From Microbacteriaceae bacterium (GTDB lineage Bacteria > Actinomycetota > Actinomycetes > Actinomycetales > Microbacteriaceae), in contig JAHEAT010000016.1 of NCBI GenBank assembly GCA_024642605.1, positions 1-16,040 on the forward strand: a stretch of 16,040 nt of DNA. Reading direction: 5' to 3'. A model generated the notes under the pieces. The model saw nothing but the letters and a program-made list of their open reading frames with translations. It had not been told where the DNA came from and did no database searches. The first letter of the stretch is position 1, and each line of letters opens with the position of its first letter. This document shows positions 1-8,195 of the stretch, piece by piece. The position numbers and the translations under genes are program-made.

Positions 1-1452
1 ACCGTAGGTCTCGCGAAGGCGACGCTGAATAAAGCGACGGTAGCCGGGGTCGAGGAATCCGGTGGTGAACAAAACGAACTTTGGCGGGCGGCTGCTTGCC
101 TGAGTTGCAAACAGGATGCGAGGCTGCTTGCCGCCGCGAACCGGGTGCGGGTTCTCCATAACCAACTCCGAAACGAAAGCGTTGAGCTTTCCGGTGGCGA
201 TGCGCTGATCCCATGAATCGAGAGCTACTTCTAGAGCCGGAACTAGCTTCTCTAGGTGACGACCGGTCTTTGCCGAAATGTTTACTCTTGGAGCCCAATC
301 TACGTGGGCGAGGTCTTGCTCAATTTCGCGCTCAAGGTAGCGTCGGCGCTCGTCGTCTAGCATGTCCCACTTGTTGAAGGCCAAGACCAGTGCACGCCCC
401 GATTCGAGAACCATGTCGATGATTCGAATGTCGGCTTCGCTAATTGGCTGTGTGACGTCGAGCAGCACCACAGCAACTTCGGCGCGCTCAAGGGCGGCAG
501 CGGTTCTCAGCGATGCGTAGAAGTCTGCGCCTTGAGCAAGGTGCACGCGACGACGAATACCTGCGGTATCAACGAAGCGCCAAATCTTGCCGGCAAGTTC
601 GACTTGCTCGTCAATTGGGTCGCGCGTGGTGCCGGCTAGGTCGTTGACCACAGCACGCTCACTGCCCACGGCCTTGTTCAAAAGCGATGACTTGCCAACG
701 TTTGGTCGACCGATGAGTGCAACTCTTCTTGGCCCACCCACTTCTTCTTTAGCGACGGCACTGATTTTGGGAAGCATCTTCATGGCCGCGTCGAGCATGT
801 CGGCGACACCTCGGCCGTGCAAAGCCGATACCGGATACGGTTCCCCCAGGCCGAGCGACCAGAGGTTTGCAACCTCAGGTTCTTGTCGGAAGTCGTCGAT
901 CTTATTTCCGATAACTAAAACTGGCTTCTTGCTGGCTCTAAGCATCTTGACGACGCGCTCATCGGTGGCGGTTGCGCCAACGGTGGCATCCACCACAAAC
1001 AGCACGGCATCGGCTAGTTCTACCGCAATTTCAGCCTGCAACGCAACGCTCTTGTCGATTCCCTTAGCGTCTGGCTCCCAGCCTCCAGTGTCAACCAGGG
1101 TGAACTTACGTTCGTTCCACTCGGCTTTGTAAGAAATACGGTCGCGGGTAACGCCAGGCTTGTCTTCAACCACGGCTTCGCGGCGACCCAAAATGCGGTT
1201 TACGAGAGCAGATTTACCAACGTTTGGTCGACCGACTATGGCAAGCACGGGAAGAGCGGGTAGGTAGATCGGTCCGTCGTTCTCGCCAAACTGTGCGGCC
1301 AGCACATCGAAGTCTTCTTCTTCGAGGTCATAGTCTTCTAGCCCTGCGCGAAGGGTGCGCTCGCGCGCTTCTTCTTCGGCAGAATCGATCTGGCTCAAGC
1401 GTTCTATGAACGCCGGGTCAATCGGCTCAACTACAAATTCGTCTTCAGACAT
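1..1452 (-). CDS. der: Ribosome-assembly GTPase Der (EngA), C-terminal end cut by window edge
   Basis: Essential tandem-GTPase that binds the 50S precursor and helps its late maturation. The 484 codons in the window hold two G domains. The first has GRPNVGKS at residues 74-81, then DTGG and NKID; the second has GRPNVGKS at 248-255, then DTAG, NKWD and SAK. The start of the KH-like C-terminal domain follows, ending at RETYG, so probably only 10-20 residues are missing. The ATG is supported by AGGAG about 6 nt upstream and lies 13 nt after the cmk stop. An unusually acidic extension of about 70 residues, rich in Glu and Asp, precedes the first G domain; actinobacterial Der proteins often carry such extensions. 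Identity is certain; the role of the extension is unknown. Confidence 0.97.
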   Translation of the reverse strand, partial: MSEDEFVVEPIDPAFIERLSQIDSAEEEARERTLRAGLEDYDLEEEDFDVLAAQFGENDGPIYLPALPVLAIVGRPNVGKSALVNRILGRREAVVEDKPGVTRDRISYKAEWNERKFTLVDTGGWEPDAKGIDKSVALQAEIAVELADAVLFVVDATVGATATDERVVKMLRASKKPVLVIGNKIDDFRQEPEVANLWSLGLGEPYPVSALHGRGVADMLDAAMKMLPKISAVAKEEVGGPRRVALIGRPNVGKSSLLNKAVGSERAVVNDLAGTTRDPIDEQVELAGKIWRFVDTAGIRRRVHLAQGADFYASLRTAAALERAEVAVVLLDVTQPISEADIRIIDMVLESGRALVLAFNKWDMLDDERRRYLEREIEQDLAHVDWAPRVNISAKTGRHLEKLVPALEVALDSWDQRIATGKLNAFVSELVMENPHPVRGGKQPRILFATQASSRPPKFVLFTTGFLDPGYRRFIQRRLRETYG

Positions 1453-1465
1453 CACGGTCTCCTAT

Positions 1466-2125
1466 TTAGGCGCGGATGACTTCCAATACTGCGGCAACGG
1501 TTTGCTCGAAGTTGAGATTGGTGGAATCCACGAGGGTGACTCCCTCGGCGGGAGTCATAAAGTCTGCAACCTTTGAATCTTGCGCATCACGCGAAGAAAC
1601 TTGGCTTTCGACGTTCTTAGCAACCTCGGGTGAGAGTTCAGCAGAACGTCTTACTAGTCTAACTTCTTCGGAGGCCGTTAGCAGAATACGTTTCTCGGCG
1701 TCGGGTGCAACCACGGTGGTTATGTCGCGGCCTTCGACAACGACGCCAGGCAGATTCGACTGGGCCACGAGGCTGCGAGTGAGCTCTCGCATGAATGCAC
1801 GCACCGCTGGCACACCGGCAACCGAGCTGACCGTTTCGGCAATCCTGGGCTCGCGAATGGTCTCGGTAACGTCAACTTTTCCAACTTTTACCCAGAAATC
1901 ACTTGGGTTTAGAGAGATCGAGTAATCGAATTCATCCAAGTTGGGCACATTTTGCCCAGTGCCGCTTTGATGCGCGCCCACCCAGCCTTCGCTAACCGCC
2001 AGAGCCAAAGCGCGGTATGCCGCACCGGTGTCTAGGTAGCCAAACCCAAGTTCGCGCGCCACTTGCTTTGAAACACTCGACTTGCCAGATCCGGCTGGGC
2101 CATCGATGGCGATGATTTGCACCAT
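1466..2125 (-). CDS. cmk: Cytidylate kinase
   Basis: Phosphorylates CMP and dCMP to the diphosphates using ATP, in the cytosol. The 219-residue product has the P-loop GPAGSGKS at 9-16, the substrate-side motif YLDTGAAYRA at 30-39, and a GRDITTVVAPDA segment typical of bacterial CMP kinases. I chose the ATG at 2125 because it gives the usual N-terminus (MVQIIAIDGP) and overlaps the tyrA stop as TAATG. An in-frame TTG at 2143 would add six residues but has no better ribosome-binding site. No clear Shine-Dalgarno is visible, so translation probably depends on termination of tyrA. It stands directly before der, an arrangement shared by many bacteria. Confidence 0.96.
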   Translation of the reverse strand: MVQIIAIDGPAGSGKSSVSKQVARELGFGYLDTGAAYRALALAVSEGWVGAHQSGTGQNVPNLDEFDYSISLNPSDFWVKVGKVDVTETIREPRIAETVSSVAGVPAVRAFMRELTRSLVAQSNLPGVVVEGRDITTVVAPDAEKRILLTASEEVRLVRRSAELSPEVAKNVESQVSSRDAQDSKVADFMTPAEGVTLVDSTNLNFEQTVAAVLEVIRA

Positions 2126-3210
2126 TAGCCGACGATTCGCCAACCGCGCTCACCGAGTGCCGTTACCAACTTAGATTCGGCTTCGGGTAGCACAAAGAGT
2201 TCAGGAAGACCGACCTGAGCACCCGGTGAGTGCTCGAGTTTTAGGTCTTCGAGGTTCACTCCGATTTCACCAACTTCGGTGAGCAGCTTTGCCAGCTGAC
2301 CAGGGCGGTCGTCGATCATCACAACCACGCGCGAGTACTGTTTCGGCTGCGAACCGTGCTTACCGGGGATGTTCTCAACGCCGGCGTTTCCACGCTTCAA
2401 AAGATCGCCGATTACCGAAAGCGCACCCGGCTGCGAAAGGTCTTTGAGAGCGGCAATTACCGAACCCAGGTCGGCAGCTAGTTGCTCGAGCAGTGGAAGT
2501 ACTCGATTTGAGTTTGCGCTGAGAATCTGAAGCCAAAGTGCTGCATCGCTGGCAGCTATGCGAGTAGTGTCTCGTAGCCCTTGACCGGCGAGTGCTACAT
2601 CCTGAGAATCGGCGTGTTCTAGGCGAGCAGCAAGCAGCGTCGAAACCAACTGCGGCAGGTGCGACACCAAGGCAACGGCGCGATCATGAGATTGGGCGTC
2701 GGCCGAAACCGGCGTTGCGCCCAAGTCGAGCGCAAGTTTTTCAACCAAGCCGATGGCCTCGACCGATGATTCCGAGTTGGCAGCGATCACCCAAGGGCGC
2801 GTAAAGAACAGATCCGCTCGCCCCGAGAGCGCTCCCCCGCGTTCACGGCCAGCCATGGGGTGTGAACCGACATAACGGGTCAAGTCCTCATTGGAGGCAC
2901 TCAAGTCATGCAGAATCTGCGCCTTAACCGAAGCGACATCGGTAACCACTGCATCGGCATTGGCTTTGAGCTCGAAGGCTACCGTTTTAGCTGTTACGTC
3001 GGGAGGCACACAAACGACAACGAGTGAAATACTGTCACCTTCGGCCGGCACTCGACCGGCACCGTAATCGATGGCTAATCGTTGATTTGCCGGAGACAGA
3101 TCATCGATCACAACATCGAGCCCCTGCTTTCGAAGGGCTAAACCTATGCTGGTGCCAAGAAGTCCGGCACCGACGACTCGCACCGTTCCAGAGAGGCGAA
3201 CTGAGGTCAC
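2125..3210 (-). CDS. tyrA: Prephenate dehydrogenase with C-terminal ACT domain
   Basis: Oxidatively decarboxylates prephenate to 4-hydroxyphenylpyruvate with NAD(P)+, the committed step to tyrosine. The 361 residues show a Rossmann GAGLLG at 14-19, the family motif SHPMAGRE at 116-123 (with the conserved His), an alpha-helical dimerisation region, and an ACT regulatory domain at about 292-361 beginning SRVVVMIDDRPGQL. The ACT domain suggests feedback control by an aromatic amino acid (inference). The GTG start overlaps the chorismate mutase stop in the four bases GTGA, and its TAA overlaps the cmk ATG. The reading frame stays open 47 codons further upstream, but that stretch lies inside the mutase gene and is poor in family features, so I exclude it. 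Confidence 0.94.
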   Translation of the reverse strand: MTSVRLSGTVRVVGAGLLGTSIGLALRKQGLDVVIDDLSPANQRLAIDYGAGRVPAEGDSISLVVVCVPPDVTAKTVAFELKANADAVVTDVASVKAQILHDLSASNEDLTRYVGSHPMAGRERGGALSGRADLFFTRPWVIAANSESSVEAIGLVEKLALDLGATPVSADAQSHDRAVALVSHLPQLVSTLLAARLEHADSQDVALAGQGLRDTTRIAASDAALWLQILSANSNRVLPLLEQLAADLGSVIAALKDLSQPGALSVIGDLLKRGNAGVENIPGKHGSQPKQYSRVVVMIDDRPGQLAKLLTEVGEIGVNLEDLKLEHSPGAQVGLPELFVLPEAESKLVTALGERGWRIVG

Positions 3211-3569
3211 TGGGCCAGATCCAGTCGCAATGCAGTTGCACCTCGAAGGTAGACGTGTTGAATTTCTCCGCGCGCCTTGTTGGTGTCGGCGTGAATCATT
3301 AGACGAATAACCCTCGGCATGGCTCGCGCCACGTCCATTTCGACGAAACACATGAGCGGCACATCGCCAAGACCAAGTTCGCGGGCAGCTAGCGCTGGAA
3401 ATTCAGAGGTGATGTCTGGAGTAGCGGTAAACAGTATCGAGATCAACTGCGACGAGTCAATGTCGTTCGCGTGCAAAGTCTTTGAAAGCAGCTCCGCGGT
3501 CGACTTGAGCAAGTGCTCGCGCTCATCTACATCGAGCTGAATCGCTCCTCTAATCGCCCTTATTGCCAC
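3207..3569 (-). CDS. aroH: AroH-type monofunctional chorismate mutase
   Basis: Converts chorismate to prephenate, supplying the next gene, tyrA. The 120-residue length and sequence match the AroH (Bacillus subtilis) fold rather than the helical AroQ fold. Residues corresponding to the known active site are present: Arg7, Cys74, Glu77, Arg89 and Tyr107, plus the family segments FTATPD (47-52), FPALAAR (57-63) and HVYLRGA (105-111). The GTG start is two bases after the rluB stop, with AAGAGG about 9 nt upstream. The stop overlaps the tyrA GTG as GTGA, so mutase and dehydrogenase are probably translated as a coupled pair. An alternative name is aroH/pheB-like; function is confident from the residues. 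Confidence 0.93.
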   Translation of the reverse strand: MAIRAIRGAIQLDVDEREHLLKSTAELLSKTLHANDIDSSQLISILFTATPDITSEFPALAARELGLGDVPLMCFVEMDVARAMPRVIRLMIHADTNKARGEIQHVYLRGATALRLDLAQ

Positions 3570-3571
3570 TG

Positions 3572-4453
3572 CTAAAACCTCTTCTTGTTATCCGGTCTGG
3601 AACGCTGGCCACCGTCTGATGAAGATTTAGGTGGTCGAGGTGCTCGAGGGGTTTTACCCTGAGCGGCCTTCAGTAAAGCTCCAACTTCGATTTTACTAAG
3701 GTGGCGCACGTGTCCGACCTTGAGTGTGCTCAGGTGAATTGGCCCGAACTGCTTGCGCACCAGCCCGATAACCGGGTGCCCAACGTGATCTAGCATTCTG
3801 CGAACAATGCGATTGCGACCCGAGTGAAGCACAATCTCAACCAGTGAATCGCCACGAGACTTGTCGATCACCCTGGCGCGATCGGCTTTAATGAAGCCGT
3901 CCTCGAGCTCGAAACCGCTGATTAGCTTGTGCAATGTCGCCGGAACCACCTCGCCCACCACTCGAGCAACGTAGGTCTTTTCAACTCCAAACGAAGGATG
4001 CGCGAGTTGATTAGCCAGTTCTCCGTCGTTCGTGAGTAAAAGAAGACCGCTGGTTTCTGCATCCAAGCGGCCAATGTTGAAGACGCGATCGAAGTCGATT
4101 ACAAACTGGCTCAGGTCGGGGCGACCCTCTTCATCGCTCATGGTCGAAATCACGCCAACTGGCTTATTCAGGGCAAGGTAAACCCGACTGGTGTCGAACT
4201 GAACAGGAACACCGCGAACGGTCACCTTGTCGGTGGTCGGGTTCACGCGCGAGCCAAGTTCGGTAACCAGCTTGCCGTTGACCTTTACCTGTCCCTTGAC
4301 GATTAGATCTTCGCAAGCTCGACGTGAGGCCACGCCCGCAGCTGCGAGCGCCTTTTGCAGTCGTATCTCGGCATTCTCTAGCGGAACGCGTTCGAACACC
4401 ACATCTTCGGTTGGTTCGATTGAATCGTCGTCGAAATCTTTAGTGCTGTTCAT
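3572..4453 (-). CDS. rluB: 23S rRNA pseudouridine synthase, RluB/RsuA family
   Basis: Isomerises a uridine in rRNA to pseudouridine. The 293-residue protein has an S4 RNA-binding domain at about 29-75 (IRLQKALAAAGVASRRACE) followed by the catalytic domain with GRLDAETSGLLLLTNDG at 128-144; Asp131 is the expected nucleophile. A short acidic N-terminal lead and a basic, Pro/Lys/Arg-rich tail of about 30 residues flank the core and are probably disordered RNA-contacting ends. The ATG at 4453 lies inside the last codons of scpB (14-nt overlap) and gives the normal N-terminus; 17 codons upstream are open but unconvincing. The scpA-scpB-rluB order is conserved in many Gram-positives. The exact target uridine cannot be read from the sequence. 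Confidence 0.93.
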   Translation of the reverse strand: MNSTKDFDDDSIEPTEDVVFERVPLENAEIRLQKALAAAGVASRRACEDLIVKGQVKVNGKLVTELGSRVNPTTDKVTVRGVPVQFDTSRVYLALNKPVGVISTMSDEEGRPDLSQFVIDFDRVFNIGRLDAETSGLLLLTNDGELANQLAHPSFGVEKTYVARVVGEVVPATLHKLISGFELEDGFIKADRARVIDKSRGDSLVEIVLHSGRNRIVRRMLDHVGHPVIGLVRKQFGPIHLSTLKVGHVRHLSKIEVGALLKAAQGKTPRAPRPPKSSSDGGQRSRPDNKKRF

Positions 4454-5027
4454 CAAAATCACTGCTCGCATCTGGCAAATAGGGGCTGATGCGAGGTAGC
4501 TCATCGAGCGAGTTGATGCCGAGCAACTCGAGCATCAGGTCGGTGGTTCCGAAGTGCACGGCACCGGTTTCGCTGTCGGTGTAAAGCTCCGAGATTAAAC
4601 CGCGGTTCAGAAGTGTGCGCACGACGCTGTCGACGTTCACAGCTCTAATGCTCGCAACTTGACCTCGAGAAATGGGCTGCTTATAGGCGATGACGGCAAG
4701 CGTCTCGAGGGCAGCCTGACTCAGTTTGGTTGGGTTCTCGTTGGCAATAAACATCTTTACGGCCCAGTCGAATTCTTGGCGAACAAAGATGCGCCATCCG
4801 CCGCCAACTTCGCGCAACTCGAATCCGCGTTTCTGCGAGTCGTACTCATCTCGAATTGAGTGAACCGCGTCGCGCACAACGTTGACGGGTTGCTCGAGCG
4901 CCGTGGCGAGTGCAACCAGCGACACCGGCACGTCGGTGATCATGAGGATTGCTTCAAGTGCGCCAGGGATTTCTTGGTCAGTAAGGCCAGCCGCAACCGG
5001 TTGTTCGTTCATAGCATCACTCGTCAT
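4440..5027 (-). CDS. scpB: Condensin subunit ScpB
   Basis: Winged-helix (kite) subunit that dimerises and binds ScpA in the SMC-ScpAB complex, which organises and segregates the chromosome. The 195 residues include the hallmark LSQAALETLAVIAYKQPISR (about 103-122) and the downstream IRAVNVDSVVRTLLNRGLI stretch of the second winged helix. The ATG at 5027 has a good Shine-Dalgarno, AGGAG, 7 nt upstream, which decides it over an in-frame ATG 15 nt further in. The start overlaps the end of scpA by 11 nt. The C-terminus is acidic and likely flexible. Expression should be stoichiometrically tied to scpA through this overlap (inference). Confidence 0.95.
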   Translation of the reverse strand: MTSDAMNEQPVAAGLTDQEIPGALEAILMITDVPVSLVALATALEQPVNVVRDAVHSIRDEYDSQKRGFELREVGGGWRIFVRQEFDWAVKMFIANENPTKLSQAALETLAVIAYKQPISRGQVASIRAVNVDSVVRTLLNRGLISELYTDSETGAVHFGTTDLMLELLGINSLDELPRISPYLPDASSDFDEQH

Positions 5028-5844
5028 AGTCGGCTCCTAGGGTTGCCAGTCGATCATCGTCAAAATCTGCGTCACGCCAAATGAGAGTTAGCTCACCCAG
5101 CGGGTTGTCTTGGGTGAAGCCGAGTGCATCGAGTCGGTAAAGTTCCAAAATTGAGAGAAATCTAGCCACTACCACTGCCCGTTCGTTAACTTCACGGATG
5201 ATCTCAAAAAACGTAACCTTGCGGTTCGCACGAAGCAGGTCAACCACGATTCTGGCTTGCTCGCGAATGCTTACTCGTGAGGCGTGCAAGTGGGTGAGGC
5301 CAACCATCGGAATCTCACGCGGCCGCATGGTTTCTTCGGCTAGACGAGCCAGGTCTTCTTTGGTGATGGTCCAGACCAGTTCGGGTTGCTGGTTCTTGAA
5401 ACGCTCCTCGATGCGAACATCCCTAGCAATGCGGTCGCCTTCGATGTTGATGGCCGTGTTAAACCAGGTGGCAATCTCTTTGAACGCTCGGTACTGGAGT
5501 AATCGGGCAAAGAGCAGGTCGCGAGCCTCGAGAAGCGCAACATCTTCAGCATCGACCACTTCACCCTTCGGCAGCAATCCAGCGATTTTGAGGTCGAGAA
5601 GCGTGGCGGCAATTACCAAAAACTCGGATGCCTGATCCATTTCTTCGGCGTCATCGAGTTGTTTGAGGTACGAAATGAACTCATCGGTAACTTTAGAAAG
5701 CGAAACCTCGGTTATGTCTACCTGGTGCTTCGAAATGAGGCTCAAGAGCAGATCGAATGGACCCTCAAAGTTGGACAGGCTAACCGCAAACGGGGAGCCT
5801 TTCTCGGATGCCTCGACCAGCTCCGGGTTATGGAGCGTAGCCAC
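5017..5844 (-). CDS. scpA: Condensin kleisin subunit ScpA
   Basis: Kleisin that bridges the SMC head domains and recruits the ScpB dimer. The 275-residue protein carries the N-terminal kleisin signature FEGPFDLLLSLISKHQVDIT at 26-45, a central region rich in charged residues, and a C-terminal winged-helix part ending in repeated acidic residues. The GTG start lies 17 nt inside the end of parA, with a weak GAGAG about 10 nt upstream; no better start is evident because the conserved region begins about 20 residues later. Its stop overlaps the scpB start. The smc gene itself is not in this window and is expected elsewhere. Confidence 0.95.
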   Translation of the reverse strand: MATLHNPELVEASEKGSPFAVSLSNFEGPFDLLLSLISKHQVDITEVSLSKVTDEFISYLKQLDDAEEMDQASEFLVIAATLLDLKIAGLLPKGEVVDAEDVALLEARDLLFARLLQYRAFKEIATWFNTAINIEGDRIARDVRIEERFKNQQPELVWTITKEDLARLAEETMRPREIPMVGLTHLHASRVSIREQARIVVDLLRANRKVTFFEIIREVNERAVVVARFLSILELYRLDALGFTQDNPLGELTLIWRDADFDDDRLATLGADYDE

Positions 5845-6664
5845 GTGCCACTAGCTCTCTAGCGACAGTTCGGTACGCCTCAGCCGCATCTGAGTCTGAA
5901 GCAAACGAAGTGATTGGCTCAGCGGCCACGGTCGCGTCTGGAAACTTAACCGTGCGGTTGATGACCGACTTGAAGAGTTTGTCGCCGAAGTGGTCGCGCA
6001 AACGATCTAATACCTCGCGCGAGTGCAAAGTGCGTGGGTCATACATGGTAGCTAGAACGCCATCGAGCGAAAGAGTGTCGTTGGTGGTTTCTTGAACTTT
6101 TTTGACGATGTCTTCGAGAATGGCAACTCCGCGAAGGGCAAAGAACTCGCTGGCAAGCGGAATGATCACACCGTGCGCTGCCGTGAGGGCGTTGACGGTT
6201 AGAAGCCCAAGCGATGGCTGGCAGTCGATGATGATTAGGTCGTAGTCTGGGGCAACTTTTTTCAAGATGCGGGCCAAAATCTTCTCGCGCGAGAACTCGT
6301 TAACGAGCTTCATCTCGGCTGCCGAAAGCTCGATGTTGGCTGGGATTACGTCGAGACCCTCGATGGCGGTGTGCTTGATTGCGGTGTGTGGGTCGATGCT
6401 CGAGTCGAGCATTAACTCGTAGATTGTGATTTCGTCGTGGGCAACAATGCCCAAACCGGCCGACAGCGCGCCCTGTGGGTCGTAGTCGACAAGTAGAACC
6501 TTGCGGCCGTACTCAACCAGGGCTGCAGACATGTTGATTGCGGTGGTGGTCTTACCGACTCCACCCTTCTGGTTGCACATGGCAATGATTCGAGCAGGCC
6601 CGTGTGAAGCCAGTGGCTTGGGCTTGGCAAAACGGGTATCTGATGCCTTTGGCTTGGCTGCCAT
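5828..6664 (-). CDS. ParA/Soj-family segregation ATPase without adjacent parB
   Basis: Deviant Walker-type ATPase of the ParA/Soj group. The 278 residues show KGGVGKTTT at 33-41, the Walker A' region LLVDYDPQG with Asp60 and Asp62, and Walker B IIIDCQPSLG around 144-153. A basic, Lys-rich N-terminal lead of about 24 residues precedes the domain. The ATG has GGCGGAG about 6 nt upstream. No parB follows; instead scpA begins inside its last codons. From memory this ParA-ScpA-ScpB linkage is also present in mycobacteria (Rv1708-Rv1710) and is distinct from the parAB pair near oriC. A function in loading or positioning condensin or another cargo is plausible but inferred. Confidence 0.93.
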   Translation of the reverse strand: MAAKPKASDTRFAKPKPLASHGPARIIAMCNQKGGVGKTTTAINMSAALVEYGRKVLLVDYDPQGALSAGLGIVAHDEITIYELMLDSSIDPHTAIKHTAIEGLDVIPANIELSAAEMKLVNEFSREKILARILKKVAPDYDLIIIDCQPSLGLLTVNALTAAHGVIIPLASEFFALRGVAILEDIVKKVQETTNDTLSLDGVLATMYDPRTLHSREVLDRLRDHFGDKLFKSVINRTVKFPDATVAAEPITSFASDSDAAEAYRTVARELVARGYAP

Positions 6665-6700
6665 GTGTACTCCGCCTTTCGCTCGAACGATGCCTATAGC
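6665..6700 (-). promoter_or_regulatory. Short gap between xerD and parA with parA ribosome-binding site
   Basis: These 36 nt hold the Shine-Dalgarno GGCGGAG for parA. A TATAGG on the minus strand directly after the xerD stop resembles a weak -10 element, but I see no matching -35, so an internal promoter for parA-scpAB is only a possibility. Confidence 0.35.
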
Positions 6701-7630
6701 CTACCGCCGTGCACGCGGATGTGCGGTCGAATAGACCTCGCGCAACGCATCGACTGTAATGAGTGTGTAAATCTGAGTTGTGGCCACCGAGGAGTGCCCG
6801 AGCAGCTCCTGTACCACTCGAACATCGGCTCCGCCCTCTAGAAGGTGCGTGGCAAACGAATGCCGCAGGGTGTGGGGCGAGATGTCGCCAGACAGCTGGC
6901 CCGCTTCGGCGGCATCGGTGATGATTTGCCAGATTGACTGACGACTCAAGCGCCCACCTAGCTGGTTCAAAAATAGGGCCGGGGTTCCACGGCCGAGTGC
7001 GGCTAGCTGAGGTCTTACCCGAACCACATAGGCTTCGAGCGCCGACTGCGCAAATGATCCAACGGGAACGATGCGCTCCTTCGAGCCCTTGCCGAAAAGC
7101 CGCACGAGGGTTGGGTCAACAAGGTCATCGAGATCTAGCCCAACTACCTCGCTCACGCGCGCTCCGGTGGCGTACAGCAACTCCAAAATTGCGCGATCTC
7201 GCACCTTAATGGGGTTGAGAGCGCTACCATCGGCGTCTTTGGGGTCTGGTCCCGATGCTGCGAGCAGGGCTTCAACTTGACTAACAGTGATTGCTTTGGG
7301 CAAGCGGCGCGGCGGCTTTGGTGGCTTTACTTTCGCAGCACCATCGACGGTAATCACGCCTTCCATGAGTAGGTACTTGTGAAACCCTCTGACTCCGCTG
7401 AGAACTCGGGCGATGCTCGTGGCAGACATAGCCCACCGTGATGCCAGTGCGGCCGAAAAATCGTTGACCAGGTTTTCGCCCACGCTGTCGAGTTCGGTTA
7501 TGCCCGACTCAACTAAGAACTGTTGATAGCGGGCAAGGTCTCGGCGGTACGCCGCAACGGTGTTTTTCGACATACCTCGTTCGACTACGAGGTGGCGCAA
7601 ATATGTTTCTATTTGCCTGCCGATGTCCAT
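6701..7630 (-). CDS. xerD: Site-specific tyrosine recombinase XerD
   Basis: Resolves chromosome dimers at dif together with XerC. The 309-residue length is normal for the family. An N-terminal SAM-like DNA-binding domain (about 1-95) includes the [14 protein letters not shown] segment. The catalytic domain carries the full set: Arg158 (TGARVSEV), Lys181 ([12 protein letters not shown]), His253 and Arg256 ([10 protein letters not shown]), His279 (LLGHSS) and nucleophile Tyr288. The ATG at 7630 gives the usual N-terminus and lies 10 nt after the Nudix gene stop; no Shine-Dalgarno is apparent, so coupling is likely. The gene neighbourhood (Nudix-xerD-parA-scpAB) supports the chromosomal XerD rather than a phage or integron integrase. 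XerC is not in the window. Confidence 0.95.
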   Translation of the reverse strand: MDIGRQIETYLRHLVVERGMSKNTVAAYRRDLARYQQFLVESGITELDSVGENLVNDFSAALASRWAMSATSIARVLSGVRGFHKYLLMEGVITVDGAAKVKPPKPPRRLPKAITVSQVEALLAASGPDPKDADGSALNPIKVRDRAILELLYATGARVSEVVGLDLDDLVDPTLVRLFGKGSKERIVPVGSFAQSALEAYVVRVRPQLAALGRGTPALFLNQLGGRLSRQSIWQIITDAAEAGQLSGDISPHTLRHSFATHLLEGGADVRVVQELLGHSSVATTQIYTLITVDALREVYSTAHPRARR

Positions 7631-7640
7631 GAACAAAAAA

Positions 7641-8195
7641 CTACTTGAGTCGCGCTGCAAGGGCGAGTATCGCCACAACCGCACTTGGATTTTGTATTTC
7701 AGAACTCAAAACTGATGCAAGCGCTTCATCAAAGTCAACCCACTCAACGAGCATGTCGCTCTCTTCTCCGGTGGCAACAAAACCATGGTCCACCTTGAAC
7801 AGGTCCGTGGCGAGAAAGATGGTGATTGACTCATCGTTTCCGCCCGGTGATGGGTGAAAAGTGATCAAAGGCTCGAGCGTGGTGGCGTCATATCCGGTTT
7901 CTTCGATTAGTTCGCGTCTGGCTGCGATTTCGAGAGACTCCCCCGCAATGTCGAGAAGCCCAGCAGGAATCTCCCACAGCAGTTTTCTCACCGGGTGACG
8001 ATACTGGCGAATCATCAACAGTTCGCGTTGGTCATTCAGCGCGGCAACCGCAACTGCTCCCGGGTGGCGCACAAAATCTCTAACCAGAGTTTCATCGTTG
8101 TAGCTAAAAGTCTCAGAGACGACATCCCAGATGCGCCCCTTGAAAACCAAATCGGTCGAGAGAATGTCTCTCGAAACTCTTTGGTCTTTAGGCAT
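7641..8195 (-). CDS. Nudix hydrolase, ADP-ribose pyrophosphatase type
   Basis: Likely splits ADP-ribose into AMP and ribose 5-phosphate, with a metal ion. The 184 residues contain the [10 protein letters not shown] segment at 78-87 followed by the REL-EE part of the Nudix box (Arg94, Glu95, Glu98, Glu99), with Glu86 in the upstream acidic position. The Gly that normally starts the box is shifted, as in the actinobacterial ADPRase group that includes Rv1700 (from memory). The ATG sits inside the last codons of pyrG (ATGCCTAA), giving an 8-nt overlap without a clear Shine-Dalgarno. Position between pyrG and xerD is the same as in mycobacteria. Substrate is family inference, since Nudix specificity is hard to read from sequence. 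Confidence 0.88.
   Translation of the reverse strand: MPKDQRVSRDILSTDLVFKGRIWDVVSETFSYNDETLVRDFVRHPGAVAVAALNDQRELLMIRQYRHPVRKLLWEIPAGLLDIAGESLEIAARRELIEETGYDATTLEPLITFHPSPGGNDESITIFLATDLFKVDHGFVATGEESDMLVEWVDFDEALASVLSSEIQNPSAVVAILALAARLK

Noticed and set aside
3211..3351. Longer N-terminus for prephenate dehydrogenase
   Set aside because: The added 47 codons lie within the chorismate mutase gene and do not resemble the family; the GTG at 3210 gives the standard Rossmann start.
5198..5635. Plus-strand open frame of about 145 codons inside scpA
   Set aside because: Ser/Arg-rich product typical of antisense frames; scpA on the other strand has clear family motifs.
6701..7630. Integrase of a mobile element
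   Set aside because: Length, full XerD residue set and conserved neighbours mark it as the chromosomal recombinase; no attachment site, tRNA or cargo genes are nearby.
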